Shown one piece after another: positions 1-6,601 of a stretch of DNA of 26,961 bases; the stretch's first letter is position 1; each line of letters starts with the position of its first letter. Made by a program: the position numbers and the translations under genes. Source of the DNA: Synechococcus sp. HW_metabat.21 (GTDB lineage: Bacteria > Cyanobacteriota > Cyanobacteriia > PCC-6307 > Cyanobiaceae); contig JAAZUZ010000006.1 of NCBI GenBank assembly GCA_018623875.1, positions 1 to 26,961 on the forward strand, given 5' to 3'. The notes below the pieces were generated by a model. The model was not told the origin of the DNA and did no database searches. It saw only the letters and a program-made list of their open reading frames with translations.

Positions 1-1238
1 GCTGCAGCGTCCAGCTCAGCCCCGCTGAAGCGCCGGTTCAGCTCTGGCGGGATCACGAATCGTGGCGTCTAGAGCGCGAACGCCAGTTCCCTGGAAGCGA
101 ACGCTTCTGGGCCCTCTGCGGTCTGCTGCACCGCAGCAATTGGGCTTTCGCGGCCAAGGATCCGGTGCTGCCGCCGCGCACCCTTTGGGATCTGGGACAG
201 CTGTTGGGGGCGGTGCGTGCCGGCACCTTGGCCAGTGGCTTGTTCACGACCGCCACGGTGGCGGACCTGCTGGTTCTGAGTGGCTGCGGCGCAGACCAGC
301 GTCTGCGCCGCTTTCTTGACCTTCAGCTGCGTCTCTATTCCCAGGAGCCGGCTGATCGCACGGCGGCGCTCTACGGGGCCACGGTGTTGGCGATGGCTCA
401 GGATCCGCTGGGGCTTTGGCATCTCCACGGTTCGATGCAGCAGCTCTGCTCGGCCCTCGAGCAGGTCCTTGCGGCCAAGGGCGGTCGTCTGCGCCTGCGC
501 CACCGCGTCAGTGCGATGCGTCCAGGGGCCAGCGGCTGGCAGCTCAGCGGTGAGGGGCCGGCCCAGAAGCCCTTTGCCCTTCAGGCGCGCGATGTCGTCT
601 GTGCGCTGCCTCCCCAGACCCTGTCTGAGCTTTTGGGGGAGGCGCTGCCGGGGGCCTATGGCCGGCGTATCGCCAGCTTCCCCGATCCCTCCGGGGCTTT
701 GGTGCTCTATGCCGCGGTGGATCGGGAGCGACTGTCGCCGGCGCTCGGCCTGCATGCCCAGTTGGATTGGCAGGACCCCGGCAGCGTCTTTCTCTCCTTC
801 AGCGCCGAGGGTGATGGACGGGCGCCGGCTGGCCAGGCGACCGTGATCGCCAGCGTGTTCACCCCGGCCAAGCCCTGGTTCGGCTTGCCGGAGCAGGAGT
901 ATCAGCGGCGCAAGCAGCAGGCGATGGCTGGGATTCAGGCGGCCTTGGAGGCGTTTTTAGGGCTGAAGCCTGAGCACTACCGCCATGCCGAATTGGCGAC
1001 GCCGCGCGGTTTTGCGGGCTGGACGGGGCGGCCCTTTGGTTTTGTGGGTGGCTTGGGGCAGCACCCCAGCCGCTTCGGTCCGTTTGGCTTGGCGAGCCGC
1101 AGCCCCCTCAGCGGACTCTGGCTCTGTGGTGATGCCATCTATCCGGGCGAGGGCACCGCGGGGGTGAGCCTTTCGGCCTTGATGGCCTGCCGGCAGCTCC
1201 TCCAGAGCCAAGGCCGCTCCCTGGATCTCAAGGCTTAG
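1..1238 (+). CDS. crtD: CrtD-like carotenoid desaturase (FAD-dependent), 3' part only
   Basis: The reading frame is open from base 3 to the TAG at 1236-1238, so the gene starts upstream of the window and the N-terminal Rossmann FAD-binding part is missing. About 411 residues are visible. Near the end, a segment reading LWLCGDAIYPGEGTAGVSLS matches the C-terminal FAD-contacting motif of the CrtI/CrtD/CrtO desaturase and carotene isomerase family. In cyanobacteria CrtD introduces the C-3',4' double bond during myxol-type carotenoid synthesis. I favour CrtD because of the GD-IYPGEGTAGVS wording and from recalled gene order next to tyrA. CrtH-like isomerase or another FAD amine-oxidase-like protein cannot be excluded without the N-terminus. 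The gene ends tail to tail with tyrA, overlapping it by four bases with no terminator between them. Confidence 0.72.
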   Translation, partial: CSVQLSPAEAPVQLWRDHESWRLERERQFPGSERFWALCGLLHRSNWAFAAKDPVLPPRTLWDLGQLLGAVRAGTLASGLFTTATVADLLVLSGCGADQRLRRFLDLQLRLYSQEPADRTAALYGATVLAMAQDPLGLWHLHGSMQQLCSALEQVLAAKGGRLRLRHRVSAMRPGASGWQLSGEGPAQKPFALQARDVVCALPPQTLSELLGEALPGAYGRRIASFPDPSGALVLYAAVDRERLSPALGLHAQLDWQDPGSVFLSFSAEGDGRAPAGQATVIASVFTPAKPWFGLPEQEYQRRKQQAMAGIQAALEAFLGLKPEHYRHAELATPRGFAGWTGRPFGFVGGLGQHPSRFGPFGLASRSPLSGLWLCGDAIYPGEGTAGVSLSALMACRQLLQSQGRSLDLKA

Positions 1239-2095
1239 AGAAAGTCAGGGCGTAGGGCTTGGCATTGGCTCAGTTGCTGTTGCAGGGCCTCCCATTGCTC
1301 CCCCTCCACCAGGCCTTTCAGCGCTCCCAGTTGCCGTTGGTACTGCTCCAGGGCCGCGAGGACGGCGGTGCGGTTGGTGCGGGCCATCAGGGTGCCCAGT
1401 TCCGGATTGCCACCGCCAATTCGGGTCGTGTCGGCAAAGCCACTGGAGGCGAGGGCCCGCACGAGGCTCTCGGCCTGGACCGCGCTGCCCCCCTGATCGG
1501 CGCTTTGCAGGAGGGCGGCACTGACGAGAACGGGCATGTGGGAGATCAGGCCAACGGCCTGGTCATGGGCCGCGGCTGGGCACTCCAGCCAGTGGGCGCC
1601 CACGGCTTCCGCCAATCCCCGGACCGAGGCCAGGGCGTCTGAATCGGTCCCTGCCGTGGGGGTCGCAACCCAAGGACGGCCCTGAAAGAGGCCAGTGAGC
1701 CCGGCTTCGACGCCGGCCTGGGCAGTGCCCGCCATCGGATGGCTGGGCAGGAAACGCCGGTGGAGCTTGTCCCAGCGCTCCTGGATGGGCTGTTTGACCG
1801 AGCCCACATCGGTGATGACGGCGTCTTGAGGCAAGGCCGCTACCAAGTCCGGGTGGGGATCCAAAAGGCGATCGAGGGGCAGGGCCAGGATCACCAGGCT
1901 GCAGTCCTTGAGCACGGACGGGTCGGTCTCGATCCGCTGGGCCAGACCCCGTTCCCGAGCACGCTCGGCCGTGCTGACGCGATGCACCAAGGCCCGCACC
2001 TCGAGGCCCTGGGCCTGTAGATCAAGTCCCAGGGATCCGCCGATCAACCCCAGGCCCACGATCCCGATGGGTCGCTCGCGCCAGTGGGTTGTCAT
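1235..2095 (-). CDS. tyrA: Prephenate/arogenate dehydrogenase
   Basis: This 286-residue protein catalyses the oxidative decarboxylation step of tyrosine synthesis. Cyanobacterial enzymes of this family generally prefer L-arogenate and NADP+. The N-terminal dinucleotide-binding motif GLGLIGGS lies at residues 14-21, and a basic residue follows at the end of the second beta strand (VHR), which fits NADP preference. The family segment SHPMAGT and the later LISHMPVLVSAALL helix are present, and the length is normal. The ATG at 2095 is preferred because the Rossmann strand begins nine residues later. The start lies head to head with the next plus-strand gene only about 40 bases away, so both promoters must share a very small region. 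The TAA stop overlaps the crtD TAG on the other strand. Confidence 0.93.
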   Translation of the reverse strand: MTTHWRERPIGIVGLGLIGGSLGLDLQAQGLEVRALVHRVSTAERARERGLAQRIETDPSVLKDCSLVILALPLDRLLDPHPDLVAALPQDAVITDVGSVKQPIQERWDKLHRRFLPSHPMAGTAQAGVEAGLTGLFQGRPWVATPTAGTDSDALASVRGLAEAVGAHWLECPAAAHDQAVGLISHMPVLVSAALLQSADQGGSAVQAESLVRALASSGFADTTRIGGGNPELGTLMARTNRTAVLAALEQYQRQLGALKGLVEGEQWEALQQQLSQCQALRPDFL

Positions 2096-2136
2096 CGCTG
2101 AACAGTTGTCTCATCCCAGCTTCCTACGATTCGCGG

Positions 2137-3573
2137 ATGTTGGAAGCCAAGGCCCACCAACAGCTCAAGGCGCTCCTCCGTCAGGAGGGGGAAACCCGCT
2201 GGCCCCACCACCTGACCTTGAGCCGGCTGGTGGCCCGCAGCCTGCGCCGCTCGGACCAGACCTTGGTGCGTCTGGCCCCAGGCAGTGACCCCAGCTGGCT
2301 GCTGGGTCTGCTGGTCCCCTTGGCCTTGCACAACAGCCCCGTGGCGCTGGTGGTCAGTTCCGCCCTGCGGCAGCGTCTGTTGACGGTGGAGTTGCCGCGG
2401 CTGCAGGCCGTCGGCTTGAACCTGCCTTGCTGGGAAGGGGCCACGGCTCCCGAAGCTGCACCCCTGTGGTTGCTGCAACACGACGCCCTGGTGGCGGCCT
2501 GGCAGAGCGGTCAATTGGAGGGCCGCCAGTTGGTGGTGCCGGAGGGGGAGCTGCTGCAACCGCTGCTGCGTCAGGCCCTGGAGGTGGTCATCGACACCGG
2601 CCACTGGGAGCAGTTGCGCCGGAGCCTTCCCGCGGCCGCCTCGAGCTTGTTGCAGCTGCATGAGCGGCTCAGTCGCCGGGTCCTGGCGCGTCCGTGTGGC
2701 CCTCAGCAACGGGTGCCCATCACCCCAGAGGATGAGGCGCCTCTGCGGCAGCTCCTGGGGGTTTTGGCACCCCTTCCCGACCCCTGGCCCGACTGGCTGA
2801 GGACGGCGGGAGCGCAGTGGACCAGTTGGGCCTCGGTCAATCCAACGTTGCTGCAGTGGACCCTGCATCGCCAGCCCCTCGATCCCTGCGCGGTGATGCC
2901 AGGGCTGCTGAGCGGTCGCGGTGTGGTGGTGGTGGGCCCTTGGCCGCAGCCCGCCTCCCCTGGGCTTGGCTTTACGCCCCAGGTGGAGGTGTGCCTGGCG
3001 GATCCGCCCCTGCTGGATCCCCTGCCCCTCTTCGCGCCCCAGGGGCAGGCGCTGCCGAACGCCCCCCACTACCCCGGTCACCTGTTAGATCAGTGCCGAC
3101 GTTTGGTCTTGGGCCAGGCCGGCCTCACCGTGGTCCTGCTGGATGACGAGGGATTGAGGCTGGGGCTGACCAGCGCCTTGGCGGCTGAATTCGGAAGCCG
3201 GGTGGGCCATGAGCTCACCGCGCCTGAGGCCAATGGCGTGATCTGCTGCAGCTGGCGCTGGTGGCTGGAGCATCAACAGCGTCTGCCCCTGCCCTGTCAG
3301 TTGGTGGCGGCCACCCTTCCCATCTCCAGCCTCGAGGACCCGCTCACGGCGGCGCGGGTTGCCGCGCTCAGGCTGGAAGGCCGTGATTGGTTTCGGGAAC
3401 TGCTGTTGCCGGAAGCCCTTGGGCGACTGCAGCGCTCGGTCGCGGGTCTGCGCCGCAACGGCGGTCGCTTAGCGGTTCTGGATGGGCGTTTGAAGCGGCG
3501 CGGCTGGGGCCGTCAGGTGCTCGAGGCCCTGGAGCCCTGGGTGGCGCTCACCCGTTTGTTGCCCAACCCTTAA
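2137..3573 (+). CDS. DinG-like helicase relative with degenerate ATPase motifs
   Basis: The 478-residue product resembles bacterial DinG/Rad3-type superfamily 2 helicases in layout. A motif-Ia-like stretch (LVVSSALRQRLL, 71-82) follows the N-terminal region. The C-terminal part carries a DinG-like block (DPLTAARVAALRLEGRDWF, 401-419) and a motif-VI-like block (VAGLRRNGGRLAVLDGRL, 435-452). The nucleotide-binding motifs look lost. Where a GTGKS/T Walker A is expected there is APGSDPSW (47-54), and where DEAH is expected there is VIDTGH (151-156). The four-cysteine iron-sulfur pattern of DinG is not visible. It is probably annotated as a helicase by similarity but may not hydrolyse ATP. The ATG at 2137 is chosen because the frame's earlier start at 2089 would overlap the tyrA start. 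Homology is judged from memory of DinG sequences. Confidence 0.68.
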   Translation: MLEAKAHQQLKALLRQEGETRWPHHLTLSRLVARSLRRSDQTLVRLAPGSDPSWLLGLLVPLALHNSPVALVVSSALRQRLLTVELPRLQAVGLNLPCWEGATAPEAAPLWLLQHDALVAAWQSGQLEGRQLVVPEGELLQPLLRQALEVVIDTGHWEQLRRSLPAAASSLLQLHERLSRRVLARPCGPQQRVPITPEDEAPLRQLLGVLAPLPDPWPDWLRTAGAQWTSWASVNPTLLQWTLHRQPLDPCAVMPGLLSGRGVVVVGPWPQPASPGLGFTPQVEVCLADPPLLDPLPLFAPQGQALPNAPHYPGHLLDQCRRLVLGQAGLTVVLLDDEGLRLGLTSALAAEFGSRVGHELTAPEANGVICCSWRWWLEHQQRLPLPCQLVAATLPISSLEDPLTAARVAALRLEGRDWFRELLLPEALGRLQRSVAGLRRNGGRLAVLDGRLKRRGWGRQVLEALEPWVALTRLLPNP

Positions 3574-3619
3574 CGGGCTGAGTGCCCGTAGCCTGGCCCC
3601 GCCGCGCAGCACAGCAGCA

Positions 3620-3862
3620 ATGGGAGAGGCCAAGCGTCGCTCGGAACAGGGTCTGCCCCCCCGGGAGAAGAAGGCCCCGAAGGCCAAGGACACCTCACCC
3701 CGCATTGCCCCTTGGCTGCCTCTGACCCAGCGTCAAGGGGAGCAGTTCGTCTCGGTCACCACGCGCGGTGCCTGGATTGGAATTGGTGCCCTGGTGGTGT
3801 TTTGGTTGACCGTGCGCTTTTTGGGCCCCGCCCTGGGCTGGTGGACGCTGGCTGACGGCTAG
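3620..3862 (+). CDS. DUF2839 family small membrane protein
   Basis: This 80-residue protein begins MGEAKRR and continues with a charged, lysine- and proline-rich segment to about residue 27, which is the hallmark of the cyanobacterial DUF2839 family. One hydrophobic segment at about residues 51-75 (AWIGIGALVVFWLTVRFLG) predicts a single membrane span near the C-terminus. The function is unknown. It lies 46 bases after the helicase-like gene on the same strand and could be cotranscribed with it. The gap holds a short inverted repeat (CGGGC/GCCCG) without a T-run. Confidence 0.82.
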   Translation: MGEAKRRSEQGLPPREKKAPKAKDTSPRIAPWLPLTQRQGEQFVSVTTRGAWIGIGALVVFWLTVRFLGPALGWWTLADG

Positions 3863-3942
3863 TGGCCAGGGAGTGGGTTCTTTGAGTCCCGCAAATCTGA
3901 AGAAAAGATTAGGATGGTTTTTATTCGTTGGTTGGGGCGGTC

Positions 3943-4287
3943 ATGTTTGCTCGTCTGGCTGAGCAGTATCGATCGGTTGTTGAAGACCTGGTGATGAGCC
4001 TGCGCGCTCTCGCTGAAGGCCTGCAGCGCCAAGGAATCGCCGCCACTTGTTATGTCTGTGGTGACGGCCAAGACGGCCAGGGTGCTTCGTTTGTCGCCAG
4101 CCTGGGCGATCAGCACATGGTGCGCTTTTTGGTCTCGGACTTCGGGATCAGCTGGGTTGAGTCCCGCAATGGCCATGAGCTGGTCAAGTTGGAGGGAGCC
4201 GAAGCGATCCAAGAACTCGAGCGTCTGACTGCCAATCTGCGCGCCATGGCCCAGCCTGCAGCGGCAGCTGAAGTTCAGGTCTCCTGA
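3943..4287 (+). CDS. DUF1815 family protein
   Basis: This 114-residue soluble protein begins MFARLAEQYRSVVEDLVMSLRALAEGL and matches my memory of the cyanobacterial DUF1815 family. It has no signal peptide, no membrane span and no recognisable catalytic motif. Two cysteines occur close together (TCYVCGDG). Its role is unknown. A TTG at 3928 extends the frame by five residues, but the ATG at 3943 matches the family N-terminus better. Upstream there is a possible -10 element (TAGGAT, 3910-3915), so the gene may have its own promoter. It ends just before a strong bidirectional terminator facing recA. Confidence 0.8.
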   Translation: MFARLAEQYRSVVEDLVMSLRALAEGLQRQGIAATCYVCGDGQDGQGASFVASLGDQHMVRFLVSDFGISWVESRNGHELVKLEGAEAIQELERLTANLRAMAQPAAAAEVQVS

Positions 4288-4318
4288 TCCTGCGCAGGGT
4301 CTCTAAGGCTCCCAGCAA

Positions 4319-4349
4319 AAAGCCCCCGGGTGAACCACCCGGGGGCTTT
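4319..4349. terminator. Bidirectional intrinsic terminator between the DUF1815 gene and recA
   Basis: A perfect 14-base-pair stem, 4319-4332 against 4336-4349, surrounds a three-base loop (AAC). The stem core is GCCCCCGGGTG/CACCCGGGGGC. On the plus strand the stem ends in a short T-run, and on the minus strand the flanking A-run becomes TTTTT. The convergent genes on each side end 31 bases (DUF1815) and 17 bases (recA) away. The element should therefore stop transcription from both directions. Confidence 0.92.
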
Positions 4350-4366
4350 CTTGTGTCCGCAGCGGC

Positions 4367-5479
4367 TCAGCTGGCGGCGGGTAGGGCCTGCTCTTTGCTG
4401 CTGCTGGCGCTGCCGGAGGCGGCCAGTTTGGCGGCTGCAGTCGCGACGGGCTTCAGCGAGTCGGTGGTCTCGCTGAGTTTCTGGCGCACCTTCACCTCAA
4501 TGGCTTCTTTCTCGGTGTTGTTTTGCTCGAGCCAGGTGATGGTGTTGTCGCGGCCTTGGCCGATGTTGTCGCCCTCGTAGCTGTACCAAGCGCCTTTGCG
4601 CACGACGACGCCGTGTTCTTCGGCGAGGTCCAGAAGGCAGCCAACCGTGCTGATTCCGCGGCCGAACAGGATGTCGAATTCGGCAATGCGGAAGGGCGGA
4701 GCCACCTTGTTTTTGGCCACCTTGACCTTGGCGCGAATGCCGAATTCTTCGGTGCCGCGCTTGAGGGTCTGAATGCGACGGATGTCGAGGCGCACGGAGG
4801 CGTAGAACTTCAGGGCATTACCACCGGTCGTGGTTTCGGGGTTGCCGTAGGTCACGCCAATCTTTTGACGCAACTGGTTCAAGAAGATCACGGTGCAACC
4901 GGACTTGCCGATGTTGCCGGTGATCTTGCGCATCGCCTGGCTCATCAGGCGGGCCTGGCTGCCGACGGCGAGGTCGCCCATCTCGCCCTCGATTTCTGAG
5001 CGGGGAGTGAGGGCGGCCACGGAGTCCACCACGACGATGTCAACGGCGGCCGAGCGCACCAGCTGGTCGACAATCTCCAGGGCCATCTCGCCGGTGTCCG
5101 GCTGGGAGACCAGCAGGTTTTCGATGTCGACCCCAAGGGCCGCGGCATAGACCGGGTCCAGGGCGTGCTCAGCGTCGACGAAGGCCGCTACGCCGCCGCG
5201 GCGCTGCACTTCGGCAATGGCATGCAGGGTGAGGGTGGTTTTACCCGAGCTCTCAGGGCCGTAGACCTCGACAACCCGTCCTTTGGGGTAACCACCGCCG
5301 AGGGCGAGGTCGAGGGTCAGGGCGCCAGTGGGGGTGGTCTCGATCCGCATGCGCGAGGCATCCCCCAGGCGCATGATCGAGCCCTTGCCAAAGTTGCGCT
5401 CGATTTGGTTCAGAACGAGGCCGAGGGCCTTATCCCGCTCGGGGCTGGAAGCGCTAGTGCTCTTGTTGTCGGCAGGCAT
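4367..5479 (-). CDS. recA: RecA recombinase
   Basis: This 370-residue protein forms ATP-dependent filaments on single-stranded DNA, catalyses strand exchange and triggers LexA self-cleavage. Walker A GPESSGKT is at residues 74-81 and Walker B VDIVVVDSVAAL is at 146-157. The DNA-binding loop region with NPETTTGGNALKFYASVRLDIRR begins at about residue 213. The C-terminal tail (about 340-370) is rich in Ala and Ser, with few acidic residues. The ATG at 5479 gives the usual short N-terminal extension before the first helix. The gene has a promoter with an overlapping LexA-type box about 130 bases upstream and ends at a bidirectional terminator, so it can be a monocistronic SOS unit. Confidence 0.98.
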   Translation of the reverse strand: MPADNKSTSASSPERDKALGLVLNQIERNFGKGSIMRLGDASRMRIETTPTGALTLDLALGGGYPKGRVVEVYGPESSGKTTLTLHAIAEVQRRGGVAAFVDAEHALDPVYAAALGVDIENLLVSQPDTGEMALEIVDQLVRSAAVDIVVVDSVAALTPRSEIEGEMGDLAVGSQARLMSQAMRKITGNIGKSGCTVIFLNQLRQKIGVTYGNPETTTGGNALKFYASVRLDIRRIQTLKRGTEEFGIRAKVKVAKNKVAPPFRIAEFDILFGRGISTVGCLLDLAEEHGVVVRKGAWYSYEGDNIGQGRDNTITWLEQNNTEKEAIEVKVRQKLSETTDSLKPVATAAAKLAASGSASSSKEQALPAAS

Positions 5480-5608
5480 ATCGCGAAAGGGTTGAAGGAG
5501 CGGCCGCGCAGCGGGTGGGCCAGTTCGGTGGAGCCATCCTGGGCGACCTCTAGGAAAGAAGTGCCACCCCAGGCGCCAGGTGTTTCACCGGAGCGAACCC
5601 TGGCCTGT

Positions 5609-5622
5609 AGTACAGGTGTACC
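5609..5622 (-). promoter_or_regulatory. LexA (SOS) operator of recA
   Basis: The sequence AGTACAGGTGTACC on plus (GGTACACCTGTACT on minus) fits the cyanobacterial/Gram-positive-like LexA pattern RGTAC-N3-D-GTWC-B when read on either strand. It overlaps the end of the proposed recA -10 hexamer and the expected transcription start, where a bound repressor would block RNA polymerase. It lies 8 bases beyond the stop codon of the HAD gene. Confidence 0.8.
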
Positions 5623-5648
5623 CTAGCGCCTCAGGGCCAGTCCGCCAA
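5620..5648 (-). promoter_or_regulatory. recA promoter (-35 TTGGCG, -10 TAGGGT)
   Basis: Read on minus, TTGGCG (5648-5643) is followed after exactly 17 bases by TAGGGT (5625-5620), a TAnnnT-type -10 element. Transcription would start near 5613, giving a recA leader of roughly 130 bases. The -35 box lies inside the last codons of the upstream HAD gene. The call is supported mainly by the spacing and by the overlap with the LexA-type box. Confidence 0.6.
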
Positions 5649-6380
5649 GGGCTGCTCGAACTGCGTCGGCTCCAGCAGTTGGATGCCGTTCGGCAGGCCC
5701 TGCCGGTCGTGGGGGCCTAGGTAGCCCCAGGACACGAGGAAGCAGCGCACCGCGTCCAGGCCTGGGGTCAGGCGAACGGTTTCCAGGGTGACCCTGCGGT
5801 CTTCGACGAACCAGAGGGGGCGTCCTTGATCCTTGAGCCGCAGCAGAACCTCTGGCTTGCTGCCTTGCTCGTGGCCGTAGACCGCCTGGGGCTGTAGGCC
5901 GTAGCCGCTGAGGAGCTCACGGGCGAAGGCTCCCCCTTTGGTGGTCAGCACCAGCCAGGGGCTGCCTTCGGCTTCAAGGGCGCGCAGGCGCTCGGGGATG
6001 CCTGGATAGGGGCTGTGTAGGGCCCGCCAAGCTGCCGGGTCCGCTTGGATGGCGTCGCTGCGCAGGTCCTCAAGGGCGCTTTGCAGCTGGTCTGGGGAAA
6101 AGCCCCAGCGTTCACGTGCGGCTTGCGTGTGGCTGTCGTAGTCGCTCAGGTAGTGCGCGACATCCAGATCGCTTCGGGAGAGTTCGAGGGCCACCAGGAC
6201 CATCTCCCAGCCCTTATGAATCAGCGGCCGCAGGGCGGCAAACGCGTCCGGGGCAAGATCCGGCAGCTGACAGCTGGGCGCCAGGAAGAGCGCGGCCCGG
6301 CGAGCGCTCCACCAGTACTCGCGCATGCCGTCCACAAGGACGCCGTCAAAATCAAAAACCAGCAGTGGTTGGAGGTTCAT
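5631..6380 (-). CDS. HAD-superfamily hydrolase
   Basis: This 249-residue protein has all four haloacid-dehalogenase motifs. DFDGVLVDG carries the nucleophile Asp10 and the acid/base Asp12. LTTKGG gives the motif-II threonine at about 146-147. GSKPEVL gives Lys175, and FVEDRR gives Glu193 and Asp194. A helical cap of about 110 residues lies between motifs I and II, as in phosphoglycolate-phosphatase-like (subclass I) members. The substrate cannot be named from sequence. It follows tRNA-Gln on the same strand by 40 bases and precedes recA by 151 bases, and its 3' end overlaps the recA promoter. Confidence 0.85.
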   Translation of the reverse strand: MNLQPLLVFDFDGVLVDGMREYWWSARRAALFLAPSCQLPDLAPDAFAALRPLIHKGWEMVLVALELSRSDLDVAHYLSDYDSHTQAARERWGFSPDQLQSALEDLRSDAIQADPAAWRALHSPYPGIPERLRALEAEGSPWLVLTTKGGAFARELLSGYGLQPQAVYGHEQGSKPEVLLRLKDQGRPLWFVEDRRVTLETVRLTPGLDAVRCFLVSWGYLGPHDRQGLPNGIQLLEPTQFEQPLADWP

Positions 6381-6420
6381 GACGCTCCAAAACCCTTGCG
6401 GTGGCTTGGATCTTTGAAAA

Positions 6421-6492
6421 CTGGGCCGCTAGGATTCGAACCTAGGAATGGCGGGACCAAAACCCGCTGCCTTACCACTTGGCGACGGCCCA
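6421..6492 (-). tRNA. trnQ: tRNA-Gln (anticodon UUG)
   Basis: The minus strand folds into a full cloverleaf of 72 bases. It has a seven-pair acceptor stem (TGGGCCG/CGGCCCA), a short D stem (GCC/GGC), an anticodon stem GCGGG/CCCGC with loop TTTTGGT (anticodon TTG), a five-base variable loop, and a T arm CTAGG/CCTAG with loop TTCGAAT. The acceptor begins with U, as is usual for glutamine tRNAs. The discriminator base is G, and CCA is not encoded; TTTTC follows instead, so CCA must be added after transcription. Confidence 0.96.
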
Positions 6493-6541
6493 ACGCGCTG
6501 CTTGAGAACCTCCAGAAACTGGCGGTGTCAGGAGCACTCAG

Positions 6542-6573
6542 ATAGTTACCCACAACGGGTCGACCTTCGTCAA
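6542..6573 (-). promoter_or_regulatory. Candidate promoter of tRNA-Gln
   Basis: On minus, TTGACG (6573-6568) is followed after 19 bases by TAACTAT (6548-6542), about 50 bases upstream of the tRNA 5' end. The -35 box is good, but the spacer is a little long. The 109-base gap between the R3H gene and the tRNA holds no other obvious feature. Confidence 0.4.
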
Positions 6574-6601
6574 TCTCGCTGGGCCATCTCGGCCCTCTGG
6601 C

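Noticed and set aside
2092..3081. A 329-codon open frame on minus, antisense to the helicase-like gene.
   Set aside because: It is rich in His, Gln, Arg and Gly with no domain-like pattern, which is typical of a GC-rich shadow frame.
3574..3619. CGGGC/GCCCG inverted repeat after the helicase-like gene as a terminator.
   Set aside because: The stem has only five pairs and no T-run follows.
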